From: Oscillospiraceae bacterium | GTDB taxonomy: Bacteria > Bacillota > Clostridia > Oscillospirales > Ruminococcaceae | NCBI GenBank assembly: GCA_022791945.1 | Contig: JAAVZY010000010.1 | Location: 1-43,527 of the forward strand | Direction: 5' to 3' | DNA: 43,527 nucleotides | Shown here: positions 7,968 through 16,628 of the stretch, in pieces | How the letters are laid out: the number at the start of each line of letters is the position of its first letter | How positions within the stretch are numbered: the stretch's first letter is position 1 | The notes under the pieces: generated by a model | What the model saw: the letters and a program-made list of their open reading frames with translations, nothing else | Told to the model about the DNA's origin: nothing | Database searches by the model: none | Program-made: the position numbers and the translations under genes

Positions 7968-9137
7968 TCAGCTGTTGTAAGTCCCGCTTAGATTAGCGAT
8001 GCCGCCAGAGACTGCGGTCTTTTTCCCGGAGGACGCCCGCCGCTCGTTCAGGAGGGCCAGGAACTTCTCCTGATCTGCCGGAGCAAGGGGCAGCTCCACC
8101 CAATCCCCGGTCCAGTCGGAGAGGTGCAGCCCGTTGGAAATGCTCAGCCCGTTGATCCCCTCATACCCGGGAGCCAGCAGAGGTTCTCCGTGCAGGATCG
8201 CATTGGTAAAGTTCTGCAGAATCCCGTTGTGAGCGGTTTCGGCGCCCTCGGGGAGCAGCTCGGTGCAGGTGTTCTCCGGTGTGGCAAAGCCCTCCTTGCT
8301 TTCAAAGCAGAAAACCCGCTCCGGCTGGGACAGCTCCCAGAAGCGCAGCTTCCCGTCCTCCCAGACCAGCTTGCCCTTATCGCCGGTAATCTCCAGGCGG
8401 TTGGTGCCGGGGCATTCGCCGGTGGTGGTGATGAAGGTTCCGGTGGCGCCGTTGGCGTATTCCGCATAGGCAGTCACCTCGTCCTCAACCTCGATGTTAT
8501 GCCACTTGCCGTACTGGCAGACAGCCCGCACCCGGCAGGGCATCCCGAAAATCCACTGCCAGAGATCCAGGTTGTGGGGGCACTGATTCAGCAGGACGCC
8601 GCCGCCTTCCCCGTCCCAGGTGGCCCGCCAGGTGCCGGAATCATAATAGGACTGGGTGCGGTACCAGTTGGTGATGATCCAGATGCAGCGCTTCAGCTGG
8701 CCCAGCCGCCCGCTTTGGACATACTCCCGCATTTTTTGGAACAGGGGATTTGTCCGCTGGTTGTACATAATGCCGAAGACCTTGCCGGAGGCCTTAGCCG
8801 CCTGGTTCATCTCCTCCACCTGAGAGGTGTAAACGCCCGCGGGCTTTTCCGTAAGCACGTGGAGCCCCTTGGCGAAGGCCTCCACCGCGATGACCGGGTG
8901 GAGGTAATGGGGAACGGCAATGAGCACCGCGTCCACCAGCCCGGAATCCAGAAGATCCTGATACTTCTCAAAAACCGGGATGCCGGGCAGGTTTTCCTTT
9001 GCCCAGTCCTGTTTTTCCGGAGCAATGTCGCAGACCGCGGTCAGCCGCATCTCCTTAACGTCTCCCCGAAGAATCCGCCTGGAATGATCACTTCCCATAT
9101 TGCCGATTCCGATAATGCCAATCCGTACTTCATCCAT
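7968..9137 (-). CDS. Gfo/Idh/MocA family oxidoreductase
   Basis: A 389-residue NAD(P)-dependent sugar oxidoreductase. The N-terminal Rossmann fold starts RIGIIGIGNMGSDHSRRIL (GxGxxG), and TEKPAGVY is the conserved EKP motif whose Lys is catalytic. The C-terminal alpha/beta domain carries GGGVLLNQCPHNLDLWQW with the conserved substrate-side Asn/His. Such enzymes oxidise a sugar hydroxyl, often at C3, or reduce the ketone. The ATG at 9137 has AAAGGAT 8 nt upstream. It is the last gene of the minus-strand sugar-acid cluster, separated from the TIM-barrel genes by a repeat element. The substrate is not known; an inositol- or glycoside-type sugar is plausible. Confidence 0.88.
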   Translation of the reverse strand: MDEVRIGIIGIGNMGSDHSRRILRGDVKEMRLTAVCDIAPEKQDWAKENLPGIPVFEKYQDLLDSGLVDAVLIAVPHYLHPVIAVEAFAKGLHVLTEKPAGVYTSQVEEMNQAAKASGKVFGIMYNQRTNPLFQKMREYVQSGRLGQLKRCIWIITNWYRTQSYYDSGTWRATWDGEGGGVLLNQCPHNLDLWQWIFGMPCRVRAVCQYGKWHNIEVEDEVTAYAEYANGATGTFITTTGECPGTNRLEITGDKGKLVWEDGKLRFWELSQPERVFCFESKEGFATPENTCTELLPEGAETAHNGILQNFTNAILHGEPLLAPGYEGINGLSISNGLHLSDWTGDWVELPLAPADQEKFLALLNERRASSGKKTAVSGGIANLSGTYNS

Positions 9138-9197
9138 GTCTATTCATCCTTTCCGCGCCCCGTCTTCCTGCTTTGTGCAGAGAAGGGGACAATTTGC

Positions 9198-9697
9198 TGT
9201 TCAGGGTCGAAGGGCAAGGCCGCGAGACGCTGTCTCGCGCTCTGCCAAGGGGATTAAATCCCCTTGGAACCCGTAATTTTAAGGGCGAAAGGGGTTGGGG
9301 GTCAAGTCTGTACAGACTTCCAGCTTTCTGCCACGCAGACAGTCTGATTCCCGCAGTACGCTTTTTTCGTAAAGAAAAAAGCTCCTTCCTGCGTGCGGGA
9401 TACTCCCTGTGCCGCAGAGAGTATGAGCGCAGCAGAACACGCTCGAGACTTTCTGCGTCGCACCTTCTGCGCCGCCTATGGAGATGAATTTTTTCTTTAC
9501 GAAAAAATGGGTAGGCGGGCGATCGTCTCTGCGGGGAGTATCAGCGAGGCGGGGAGCAAAAAGTCTGTACAGACTTGCCCCCCTTGCCCTTAAAAAGACG
9601 GGAACCCAAGGGGACGCGTTTTCTTGGCAGGAGGCTCGCAGGGTCAAGGCCTGCGGCCTTGACCCTTGGGCAGAGCCCTCGAGGTCTTCGTGCAAAC
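9198..9697. repeat. Mosaic palindromic element, copy 2 (full length)
   Basis: A complete copy of about 500 bp. Order: GCGAGAC/GTCTCGC hairpin near 9222, CCAAGGGG hairpin (9248-9269), palindrome AAGTCTGTACAGACTT (9304-9319), the AT-rich hairpin near 9370, a central segment, a second AT hairpin near 9490 followed by GTAGGCGGGCGATCG, a second AAGTCTGTACAGACTT (9561-9576), and a palindrome around 9636-9664. The two 16-mers face each other, so the halves form a rough large inverted repeat. The right end lies a few bp from the stop codon of the next gene (9701). No convincing gene is inside. Confidence 0.9.
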
Positions 9698-9700
9698 TTC

Positions 9701-10540
9701 CTAGAGCAGTCCTTTCAGCGCATCGCAGGCAGCGTCAAAGGCGTCTCCCTGGGTCGGGTAGCCGTACCGGTGCTTCAGCTCCTCGTCCTGGAGATTTCCC
9801 AGCCCCTGGAACACATGGAGATGAGGCTCCACGGTCAGCAGCCGGGTTTCCCCCTCCTTCCGGAAGGAGGCCAGCAGGCGGGGCAGCTCCCCATCCCCTT
9901 TCCCGGCGGGAACCACGCTCCCATCCTCCAGGAGAGCGTCCTTTACATGCAGGTAGTCCACGTAGGGGAACAGCTCCTCATAAATTTCTCCCGGACGCTC
10001 CCCGCACTGGATATAGTTCGCCGGGTCGAAGATGCCCTTCAGTCCTTCTCCCAGCTCCCGGTGGAGATCCAGCACCCGCTCCCGCCGATCGCCGTAGATC
10101 TCCTTTTCGTTCTCATGACAGCAGGAAACCCCGTTCCGCGCTGCGTAATCGCACAGGCGGCTGAGCCGTTCCAGCACCTGATCCCGGTACCTCCCCGGCT
10201 CCTCCCCCTTGGGGATGAAAAAGCTGAACATCCGGATCCGCTTGGTGCCCAGCGCCTTCGCCGCCGCTACCGCCCGGCGGAACCGCTCAAAATGAGGCTC
10301 GAAGTCCTCTGTAATGGAGATCTTTCCGATGGGGGAGGCAATGGCCGACACGCCGATCCCATTCTCCGACAGGAGGCGTCCCGTCTCCTCCAGCTCCGGA
10401 TCGGTCAGGTCGATGACGCACCGGCCCTCCAGGTTCCGGATTTCCAGCAGAGGGATCCCGTTCCGCTTCAGGGCGGCTATCTGCCCCGCCAAATCCGGAG
10501 CCGCCTCGTCCGCAAAGGCGGAGAGAATAAAGTCGCTCAT
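9701..10540 (-). CDS. Sugar phosphate isomerase/epimerase-like TIM barrel (AP_endonuc_2 fold)
   Basis: A 279-residue single-domain protein of the xylose-isomerase-like TIM-barrel superfamily (sugar phosphate isomerase/epimerase, IolE/EndoIV fold). Visible features are FALADEA-type start SAFADEAAPDLAGQI, the HENEKEIYGDRRER metal-site segment with His and Glu, GIFDPANYIQCGE with the Asp ligand, and YLHVKDALLEDGSVVPAGKG with the His/Lys/Asp motif. These enzymes isomerise, dehydrate or cleave keto sugars with a divalent metal. It follows the next TIM-barrel gene by 17 bp and is clearly in the same operon. The reaction cannot be fixed from sequence. Confidence 0.85.
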   Translation of the reverse strand: MSDFILSAFADEAAPDLAGQIAALKRNGIPLLEIRNLEGRCVIDLTDPELEETGRLLSENGIGVSAIASPIGKISITEDFEPHFERFRRAVAAAKALGTKRIRMFSFFIPKGEEPGRYRDQVLERLSRLCDYAARNGVSCCHENEKEIYGDRRERVLDLHRELGEGLKGIFDPANYIQCGERPGEIYEELFPYVDYLHVKDALLEDGSVVPAGKGDGELPRLLASFRKEGETRLLTVEPHLHVFQGLGNLQDEELKHRYGYPTQGDAFDAACDALKGLL

Positions 10541-10557
10541 GGCGTTCGCTTCCTTCC

Positions 10558-11322
10558 TTAAAATTCCATGCCCGCCCGGAGCAGGTTGTCGTGGCTGATC
10601 CGCAGCTCGTCAAAGGGATCCTGGCCGTAGGTGTCGTCCTGCTCCACCATGGCGTATTCCACGCCCGCATTCCGGCAGGCCTCGAACAGCTCTTCCCAGG
10701 CAAGATTGCCCTCCATGACCGGAGCCGTCCGCCGCTCCTGGCCCACGATGGACAGATCCTTGAAGTGCATCACGTCAATCCGTCCCTTGAGCAGCTCCAC
10801 CTGATGAGCGGGGCAGCGGCCTCCGTACTGGGTCCAGAACACATCCAGAATAAAGCCCCAGAGTTCGGGAGAGGTCTTTTCCGCCATCCAGTCAATCAGC
10901 AGCTTTCCCTGTTCCCGCTGATATTCATAGTAATGATTGTGGTAGTGGAGCTTCAAGCCGTTTTCCGCCAGCTCCCGGGCGGGACGGTCGTAGTCTGCCA
11001 GGAAGGCCTCCAGCCCGGCCAGGCCGTTCAGGTATTTCTGGGGCATACTGCCGATGCCCACATGCCTGCATCCCAGAGCCTTGTGCGCCCGGATGACCGC
11101 CTGTGTCTGCTCCAGGATCAGGGTAGGATTGGTGTGGGTGATGATAATGGAAATTCCTTCCTCGTCCGCCATCGCCCGGAGCCGTTCCGGCTCGATCTGT
11201 CCAAAGGCGGACACCTGAAGCGCCTTGTAGCCGATTTCCCGAAGCTTTTTCAGGGAGCTCCGGATTCCCTCCTCATCCTGACAGAAGTCCCGGATGGTAT
11301 AGCCTTGTGCGCCGATGATCAT
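10558..11322 (-). CDS. Sugar phosphate isomerase/epimerase-like TIM barrel
   Basis: A 254-residue relative of the neighbouring TIM-barrel protein but clearly distinct in sequence. It begins MIIGAQGYTIRDFCQDEEG. LHYHNHYYEYQRE carries the paired His and Glu metal-site residues, GFILDVFWTQYGG the Asp, and DVMHFKDLSIVGQERRTAPV the His-x-Lys-Asp motif of this superfamily. It resembles inosose dehydratase/isomerase-like proteins that occur beside Gfo/Idh oxidoreductases. Two different paralogues back to back suggest either two sequential steps or a hetero-oligomer. The ATG at 11322 has AAAGGAG upstream. Confidence 0.85.
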   Translation of the reverse strand: MIIGAQGYTIRDFCQDEEGIRSSLKKLREIGYKALQVSAFGQIEPERLRAMADEEGISIIITHTNPTLILEQTQAVIRAHKALGCRHVGIGSMPQKYLNGLAGLEAFLADYDRPARELAENGLKLHYHNHYYEYQREQGKLLIDWMAEKTSPELWGFILDVFWTQYGGRCPAHQVELLKGRIDVMHFKDLSIVGQERRTAPVMEGNLAWEELFEACRNAGVEYAMVEQDDTYGQDPFDELRISHDNLLRAGMEF

Positions 11323-11395
11323 GGGATTCTCCTTTCCGGCCGCCAGGCGGCCCGCTCATTTTGGTTCGGTGGTTTGTGGTTTGGAGTCTCTGGGT

Positions 11396-11945
11396 AAACG
11401 AGGGGCAAGGCCGCGAGACGCTGTCTCGCGCTCTGCCAAGGGGGCCTGGCCCCCCCTTGGATTCCCATTATTTTTTAAGGGCTTTTTAAGGGCGGAAGGG
11501 GTTGGGGGTCAAGTCTGTACAGACTTCCTTGCTCCTGCCACGCAGAGAGTCTGATTCACGCAGTACGCTTTTTTCGTAAAGAAAAAAGCTCCTTCCTGCG
11601 TGTGGGGTTACTTCCTGCGCCGCACAGGGTTTCTGCACAGCAGAACCCGCTCGAAACTCTTTGCATCGCAGTCTCTGCACCGCCTGTAGGGATGAACTTT
11701 TTCTTTACGAAAAAGTGGGTAGGCGGGCGATCGTTTCTGCGGGAAGCGTCAGCGAAGCAGGGACTGCAATTCTGCCCCCCATAACCCCAAAAGATGGGAA
11801 TCCAAGGGGACGCGTCCCCGATGCGCCGCTAGCGGCGCATCTCAGAATTCGGCGAAGCCGAATTCCTAAGTGCGTTGTGAAACAACGCACTGCGGTGACT
11901 CGAGAGCAGAGCTCTCGAGGTCTTCCCCATACAACTGCGTGAGGC
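11396..11945. repeat. Mosaic palindromic element, copy 3 (full length)
   Basis: About 550 bp between the TIM-barrel operon start and the stop of the SDR gene at 11952. It holds the GCGAGAC hairpin, a GGGGGCC-type hairpin, AAGTCTGTACAGACTT (11511-11526), the AT hairpin near 11570, a second AT hairpin near 11700 followed by GTAGGCGGGCGATCG, then a run of four hairpins: GATGCGCCGCTAGC, GAATTCGG/CCGAATTC, a GTGCGTTG/CAACGCAC stem, and CTCGAGAGC-AGA-GCTCTCGAG. The right-hand 16-mer has been lost. Confidence 0.9.
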
Positions 11946-11951
11946 GAAGGG

Positions 11952-12773
11952 TCAGACGCCGGAGTAGGCGGAGAAGCCGCCGTCTACCGGGACGACGATG
12001 CCGGTGACGAAGCCGCTCTGGGCGGGATCCGCCAGCCAGTTCAGGGTGCCCAGGAGCTCCTCCGGCTTCCCGAAGCGGCCCATGGGGGTCTGGGAGAGAA
12101 TTTTCTCCGTGCGGGGTGTGGGCGCTCCCTCAGGGGTGAACAGGAGCGCACGGTTCTGGTTGGTGACAAAAAAGCCGGGCGCAATGGCGTTCACCCGGAT
12201 GCCGCATCCGGCGAAGTGCACTGCCAGCCACTGGGTGAAATTGGAAACTGCTGCCTTGGCGGCGCTGTAGGCGGGGATTTTGGTCAGCGGGCGAAAGGCA
12301 TTCATGGAGGAAACATTGATAATCGAACCGCCCGCCTGGGTCATCTTCCGGGCAAATACCTGAGTGGTCAGGAAGGTGCCCAGAAGATTCAGATCAAAGA
12401 CAAAGCGGATCCCCTCCGGCGCCAGATCGAAGAAGGAGGCCAGTCCGGGATCCTCCATTTCCTCCCTGGAGAAATACTCGCCGGAGGTGGTGCCCTTGGG
12501 ATGGTTGCCGCCCGCGCCGTTGATCAGCAGGCTCCAGGGGCCCAGCTCCCGCTCCACAGCCTGGGCGGCTGTCTCCAGGCTGGCTTTGTCCAGCACGTTG
12601 GCCTCCAGCGCCAGGGCGCGGCCGCCTCCGGCGTTGATTTCGTCCGCCACCGCCCGGGCGGCGTCCAGATTCAGATCCAGCAAGGCAACCGGGCGTCCCT
12701 GACGGGCCAACTCCCTGGCAAAGCAGGAGCAGAGCACCCCGCCCGCTCCCGTGATAACAACCGTTTCGTTCAT
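11952..12773 (-). CDS. SDR-type D-mannonate oxidoreductase (fructuronate reductase)
   Basis: A 273-residue short-chain dehydrogenase. VITGAGGVLCSCFA is the nucleotide-binding loop, LLINGAGGNHPKGTT the NNAG-like segment, AYSAAKAAVSNFTQWLAV the catalytic Tyr-x3-Lys, and GFFVTNQNRALLF a segment I associate with the YjmF/UxuB-type SDRs of Firmicutes. It would reduce D-fructuronate to D-mannonate with NADH. The assignment rests mainly on context: uxuA starts 65 bp upstream and uxaC further up. The ATG at 12773 has AAGGAG 7 nt upstream. A gluconate or 2-deoxygluconate dehydrogenase role is the main alternative. Confidence 0.75.
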   Translation of the reverse strand: MNETVVITGAGGVLCSCFARELARQGRPVALLDLNLDAARAVADEINAGGGRALALEANVLDKASLETAAQAVERELGPWSLLINGAGGNHPKGTTSGEYFSREEMEDPGLASFFDLAPEGIRFVFDLNLLGTFLTTQVFARKMTQAGGSIINVSSMNAFRPLTKIPAYSAAKAAVSNFTQWLAVHFAGCGIRVNAIAPGFFVTNQNRALLFTPEGAPTPRTEKILSQTPMGRFGKPEELLGTLNWLADPAQSGFVTGIVVPVDGGFSAYSGV

Positions 12774-12837
12774 AGAATCGCTCCTTCTTAAAGCAGTGTC
12801 GCAGTCACTCAAAGATTACAGAATTTGAGGCAGGCTC

Positions 12838-13869
12838 TCAGACGGAAGCAGCCTCGAACAGCCCCGTCAGGTAGGCGGCGCCCAGGGCGCGGTCATACAA
12901 GCCATAGCCGGGACGGCCTGTCTCCCCCCAAATCATGCGGCCGTGATCCGGTCGGACGTGGCCGTCGAAGCCACCCCGCACAAGAGCGCGCACGATGGCG
13001 TACATATCCAGCGACCCGCAGGCCGTGGGATGAGGCGCTTCCTCGAAGCACCGGGGGCCGGTGATCCGAATATTCCGCAGGTGAACAAAGGGGATCCGGC
13101 GGGCGAATTCTTCTGCCATTCCGGGCAGATCGTTCTCCGGATTGGCTCCCAGGGAGCCGGTGCAGAGGGTCAGGCCGTTGGAGGGACTGTCCACAATGGA
13201 GAACATCCGCCGGACGCTCTCCGCTCCGGTAATGATGCGGGGCAGACCGAAGATGCCCCAGGGGGGATCGTCCGGATGGATCGCCAGCCGGACGCCCGCT
13301 TCCTCCGCCGCCGGAACGGTTTCCCGCAGGAAGGCCGCGAAGTTTTCCCACAAGCCTTCCGCGTCCAAGGTGGCGTAGCGGGCCAGGAGCGCCCGCAGTC
13401 CCTCCGGGGTATAGCTCTCGTCCCAGCCCGGGAGGGACAGTCCGCCCCTGGCGGGATCCATGGCCAGCACGGCGGCTTCATCATAAGCCAGGGCGTGGGA
13501 ACCGTCCGGAAGGGCGCGGTTCAGCTCGCTCCGGAGCCAGTCGAACACCGGCATAAAGTTATAGCAGACTACCTTGACCCCCGCCTCCCCCAGGCGGCGG
13601 AGATTCTCGCAGTAGTTGGCGATATAGCGGGGAGCCTCCGGGCCGCCCAGCTTGATCTCTTCGTGGACGGGAACGCTCTCCACAACCTCGAATTCCAGGC
13701 CGTTGGATTCTGCCTGTTCCCGGAGGCGGGCGATGCTTTCCCGGCTCCAAACCTCCCCCACGGGAGTATCATAGACAGCAGACACGATTCCGCTCATTCC
13801 TGGGATTTGGCGGATGCTGGAGAGGGGGACGGGATCGTTTTCGCCGTACCAACGGAAGGTCATTTTCAT
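12838..13869 (-). CDS. uxuA: Mannonate dehydratase UxuA
   Basis: A 343-residue TIM-barrel enzyme that dehydrates D-mannonate to 2-keto-3-deoxy-D-gluconate. Recognisable segments are FRWYGENDPVPLSSIRQIPG at the start, YNFMPVFDW, AIHPDDPPWGIFGLPRI, LCTGSLGANPENDL, and GHVRPDHGRMIWGE near the end with metal-site His residues. Length fits the shorter Firmicute forms. The ATG at 13869 is chosen because AAAGGA lies 11 nt upstream; an ATG four codons earlier is too close to that site. It precedes the mannonate oxidoreductase-type SDR and follows uxaC, so steps one to three of glucuronate breakdown are together. Confidence 0.93.
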   Translation of the reverse strand: MKMTFRWYGENDPVPLSSIRQIPGMSGIVSAVYDTPVGEVWSRESIARLREQAESNGLEFEVVESVPVHEEIKLGGPEAPRYIANYCENLRRLGEAGVKVVCYNFMPVFDWLRSELNRALPDGSHALAYDEAAVLAMDPARGGLSLPGWDESYTPEGLRALLARYATLDAEGLWENFAAFLRETVPAAEEAGVRLAIHPDDPPWGIFGLPRIITGAESVRRMFSIVDSPSNGLTLCTGSLGANPENDLPGMAEEFARRIPFVHLRNIRITGPRCFEEAPHPTACGSLDMYAIVRALVRGGFDGHVRPDHGRMIWGETGRPGYGLYDRALGAAYLTGLFEAASV

Positions 13870-13929
13870 TGGCTGCGTCATCCTTTCTGTTTGAAACTTG
13901 TATGTTTGATATGCGGATGATTGGGTTTG

Positions 13930-14240
13930 TGCGCCTGGGCAGGCGCCGGGGGTTTGCCCTACCCGGGCGGGGCCAATGCTTTTGTCCCGCCAAAAGCATT
14001 GGCTGAAAAGGCGGCTCAAGGGGAAGGGGAGCCAAGTTAGACTTGGGCAGAATTGTCTCCCCTTCCCCTTGAGAATCCTCTCCCCATCCTACGTCATCTG
14101 CTTCCTGCGTGTCGATCCTCTCTGCCGTTCCAATCGGCGTGTTCTCTGGGCGTTGGGATGAGACTTCAAGCCCCTCCCAGTCTGCGTCGAGCGGACGGGA
14201 GCTGGCGCAATATGCCTCCTTCGGCATATTGCTGCGGGGG
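13930..14240. repeat. Second type of structured intergenic segment between uxaC and uxuA
   Basis: This 615-bp gap holds no convincing gene but has a different set of hairpins from the main repeat family. There is an 11-bp stem (CCAATGCTTTT at 13973-13983 with 13992-14002), a 17-bp stem (14015-14031 with 14057-14073) whose loop contains a further CCAAGT-TAG-ACTTGG stem (14032-14046), and a 10-bp stem (14207-14216 with 14223-14232). The remainder to 14484 is unstructured and AT-richer near 14400. It may be a distant relative of the main family or a separate element. Confidence 0.6.
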
Positions 14241-14484
14241 TGTCTCCCAGGAAATATCTTCCTTCCCCCACTTCCGGCGTCCCGCTCGGTTTCATTTACA
14301 AAATCTCATGGAACTATCCAAAACGCGCAGGCGAGGAGGCTTCGTCTTTCCTCTGTTCAGCGAAGAATTTCCTTGCACCTATATGTACAAAATGCAGATT
14401 GCAGAAACCATAATACAATTTATATAGATTGCCTGAGAAAATTTCAGTCACAGCGGAGGGGCACTGCAGATCCGGATTCTGCTC

Positions 14485-15837
14485 TCAGACCACCAGATCC
14501 CGGCTGTTCTGATAGCAGATGCGCCTTACCAGCTCCCGGCCAGCCCCTTCCTCCAGCCGCCCCTGGGTCATCCACTCGCCCAGCAGACTGCACAGGATCC
14601 GCCGGAAATAGTCGTGCCGCGCATAGGATAGAAAGCTCCGGCTGTCGGTCAGCATCCCGGTAAACACCGCCAGATGCCCCGTCTGAGAGAACAGCTTCAG
14701 CTGCTCCTCGATTCCCGCCTGGTGATCGTTAAACCACCAGGCCGCCCCCAGGGTCACGCCCCGGAAGCTTCCGGCGGCAGTGGCCATGGGCAGATACATG
14801 GAGGGATTTAATGTATACAGAATCGTCCGGGGCAGGGCGTCCGCACGCTCCAGCTCATCCAGCAGGGAAACCAGCTCCCCAAGGGGAATGGGATCCCCCG
14901 CGCAGTCTCCCCCTGCGTCCGGCCCGATCTCCCGGAACAGCCGGGTGCTGGCATTCCGCTTCACTGCCAGGTGATACTGCATCACCATCCCCCGCTGACG
15001 GTATTCCTCCCCAAGGAACCGGTAGAAGTACCGCAGGAACCGCCGGTACTCCCCCAGGGACAGGATCTCGCCGTCCAGAGCCCGGCGCAGCAGTCCGGCT
15101 GCCTCCTCCCGGGTGCAGGGGGTTCCGTCCGGGAAGGCTTCGATCCCCACGTCGGACAGGCGGCACCCCAGCTCCTGGAAGGCGTCCAGCCGATTCCGGA
15201 CCGCCTGCTCCAGGCTGTCCAGATCCCGGATGGGAGGCCCCGCCCGCTCCCCCAGCCGGTCTATATACGCCCGCCAGCCGGGAGCGCGAAGATTGACCAG
15301 GGTATCCGTCCGAAAGGCCGGGGTCACGCCCACGGGGAAATCCTTCAGCAGCCGGTGGTATTCCAGGGAATCCGCCGGATCGTCTGTGGTCACCAGCCGC
15401 TCCACGCCGGAGGCCTGGATCAGCTTCTGGGGAGAAAGCCGCTCCTCCCGGATCACCCGGCCAGCCTCCTCCCAAATTCCGGCCGCTGTCTCCCGGCAGA
15501 GGGGCGTATCAATATGGAAGTACATGGACAGCTCCATGGCGGTCCAGTCGGAAAGGGGATTCCCTGCCGCAAGGCCGATGCACTCCCCGTAGCGGAGAAA
15601 TTTCTCCCGGCCGGGGGCATCCCCGGTGATGTACTGCTCCTCCACGCCAAAGGCCCGCATCAGCCGCCATTTGTAGTGATCCCCGCCCAGCCAGAGCTGG
15701 GCCAGATCTGTAAAGGGCTGATCCTCATAGATTTCCCTGGGGGAAAGATGGCAGTGATAATCCACAATAGGAAGGCTCCGGGCCTCCTGATAAAGCGAGG
15801 CTCCCGCCGGGGTGGAAAGTAAGAAATCCGGCCGCAT
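14485..15837 (-). CDS. uxaC: Uronate isomerase UxaC
   Basis: A 450-residue member of the amidohydrolase superfamily. VDYHCHLSPREIYEDQPF carries the metal-binding HxH motif, and LWLGGDHYKWRLMRAFGVEE is a family signature. Further diagnostic segments are ERLVTTDDPADSLEYH and TGMLTDSRSFLSYARHDYFR. It converts D-glucuronate to D-fructuronate or D-galacturonate to D-tagaturonate, the entry step of hexuronate use. The ATG at 15837 has AAAGGAG 8 nt upstream. It heads the uronate genes, with uxuA and the SDR downstream on the same strand. No exuT-like transporter, kdgK or kdgA is in the window, so the last steps must be encoded elsewhere. Confidence 0.95.
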   Translation of the reverse strand: MRPDFLLSTPAGASLYQEARSLPIVDYHCHLSPREIYEDQPFTDLAQLWLGGDHYKWRLMRAFGVEEQYITGDAPGREKFLRYGECIGLAAGNPLSDWTAMELSMYFHIDTPLCRETAAGIWEEAGRVIREERLSPQKLIQASGVERLVTTDDPADSLEYHRLLKDFPVGVTPAFRTDTLVNLRAPGWRAYIDRLGERAGPPIRDLDSLEQAVRNRLDAFQELGCRLSDVGIEAFPDGTPCTREEAAGLLRRALDGEILSLGEYRRFLRYFYRFLGEEYRQRGMVMQYHLAVKRNASTRLFREIGPDAGGDCAGDPIPLGELVSLLDELERADALPRTILYTLNPSMYLPMATAAGSFRGVTLGAAWWFNDHQAGIEEQLKLFSQTGHLAVFTGMLTDSRSFLSYARHDYFRRILCSLLGEWMTQGRLEEGAGRELVRRICYQNSRDLVV

Positions 15838-15923
15838 GGGCAATGCTCCTTTCCGGGGCTGCGCCCCGCTGATGATATATTCTGTATGTCGGCTCCAGGG
15901 ACGTTTCCGTCCGGCCCGCCGAA

Positions 15924-16624
15924 TCAGCTCTGCGCCCAGGTAAGCGCCTGGAACCATTCTGCCAGCTCGTCAATATTGGCACCGTCATAACAGACTGTGA
16001 TTTGACGGTCCCGGGAATAGCGGAACCCCAGGGCGATATAAACCTCTTTTGCTATATGCTCTCCTTTCAGCTTGCCGCTGTGCTGGAACCGCTCCGCAAG
16101 GGCAGGGCCTCCAGCCATGCGGTCATAGTGGGCTCATGTATGGTAATTTCCATTGAATCGCCGCCGCTGGAGCTATAAAAGACCGAGTCGCCAATGTCCG
16201 TCAGGGATGCCGGAAGCTCCACAGCTGTCAGGCTGGTACACTTTGAAAATGCCTCTTCCCCCAGTACCTGAAGGTTCTGGGAAAGGCGGACGCTTTTCAG
16301 ATCCGGACAATCCCGAAAAGCTTTGGAACCGATTTCGGTCACCGAATCCGGAAGGGATACAGCGGTCAATGCCTCCAGAGAATGAAATTCTGTAACGGAT
16401 GTGACGCCGTCCTCAATAATGACCTTGTGTACATGGTCGCTGGAGCCCCCCGCCGTTTTCACGCCGGCGCCCAGGTCGCAGGTACGCTCCATTTCCCCCT
16501 GGCCCTTGATCACGGCCACCTGATCCTTCAGATACCAGGAGATATTCTCTCCCATCTGTCCGCTCAGATCCGCGTTGTCTTCATTGATTTCGCTGAGAAG
16601 CGTCCTGTCGTCTTCTATATCTGC
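15924..16624 (-). pseudogene. Broken BspA-type leucine-rich-repeat protein
   Basis: The frame from about 16624 down to 16067 encodes BspA/LRR_5-type repeats: DHVHKVIIEDGVTSVTEF, ALTAVSLPDSVTEIGSKAF, LKSVRLSQNLQVLGEEAF, LTAVELPASLTDIGDSVF. It is preceded by the SGQMGENISWYL domain start often seen before such repeats. The open frame continues upstream to 16624, exactly where a repeat element begins, with no signal peptide. At the other end it stops at 16067, and a second frame (16118-15924) encodes a related tail, FRYSRDRQITVCYDGANIDE. I infer a surface protein that lost its 5' end to the element and has a frameshift near its 3' end. A functional short form starting at 16555 cannot be excluded. 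Confidence 0.6.
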
Positions 16625-16628
16625 CCTA

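Noticed and set aside
9173-9695. Open frames inside the repeat elements, with recurring peptides such as FFLYEKSVLRESDSLRGR and NFFFTKKWVGGRSS
   Set aside because: They recur because the DNA repeats recur. They occur on both strands and in several frames, have no ribosome sites, and break whenever a copy has an indel. Similar peptides may be annotated as hypothetical proteins elsewhere but are most likely spurious.
9198-9697. Group II intron or retron-type element
   Set aside because: No reverse transcriptase frame in any copy and no domain V-like or msr/msd layout that I can recognise.
14360-14440. Promoter for uxuA in the AT-rich patch
   Set aside because: Several TATA-like and TTGTA-like strings occur, but no pair has acceptable boxes and spacing on the minus strand.
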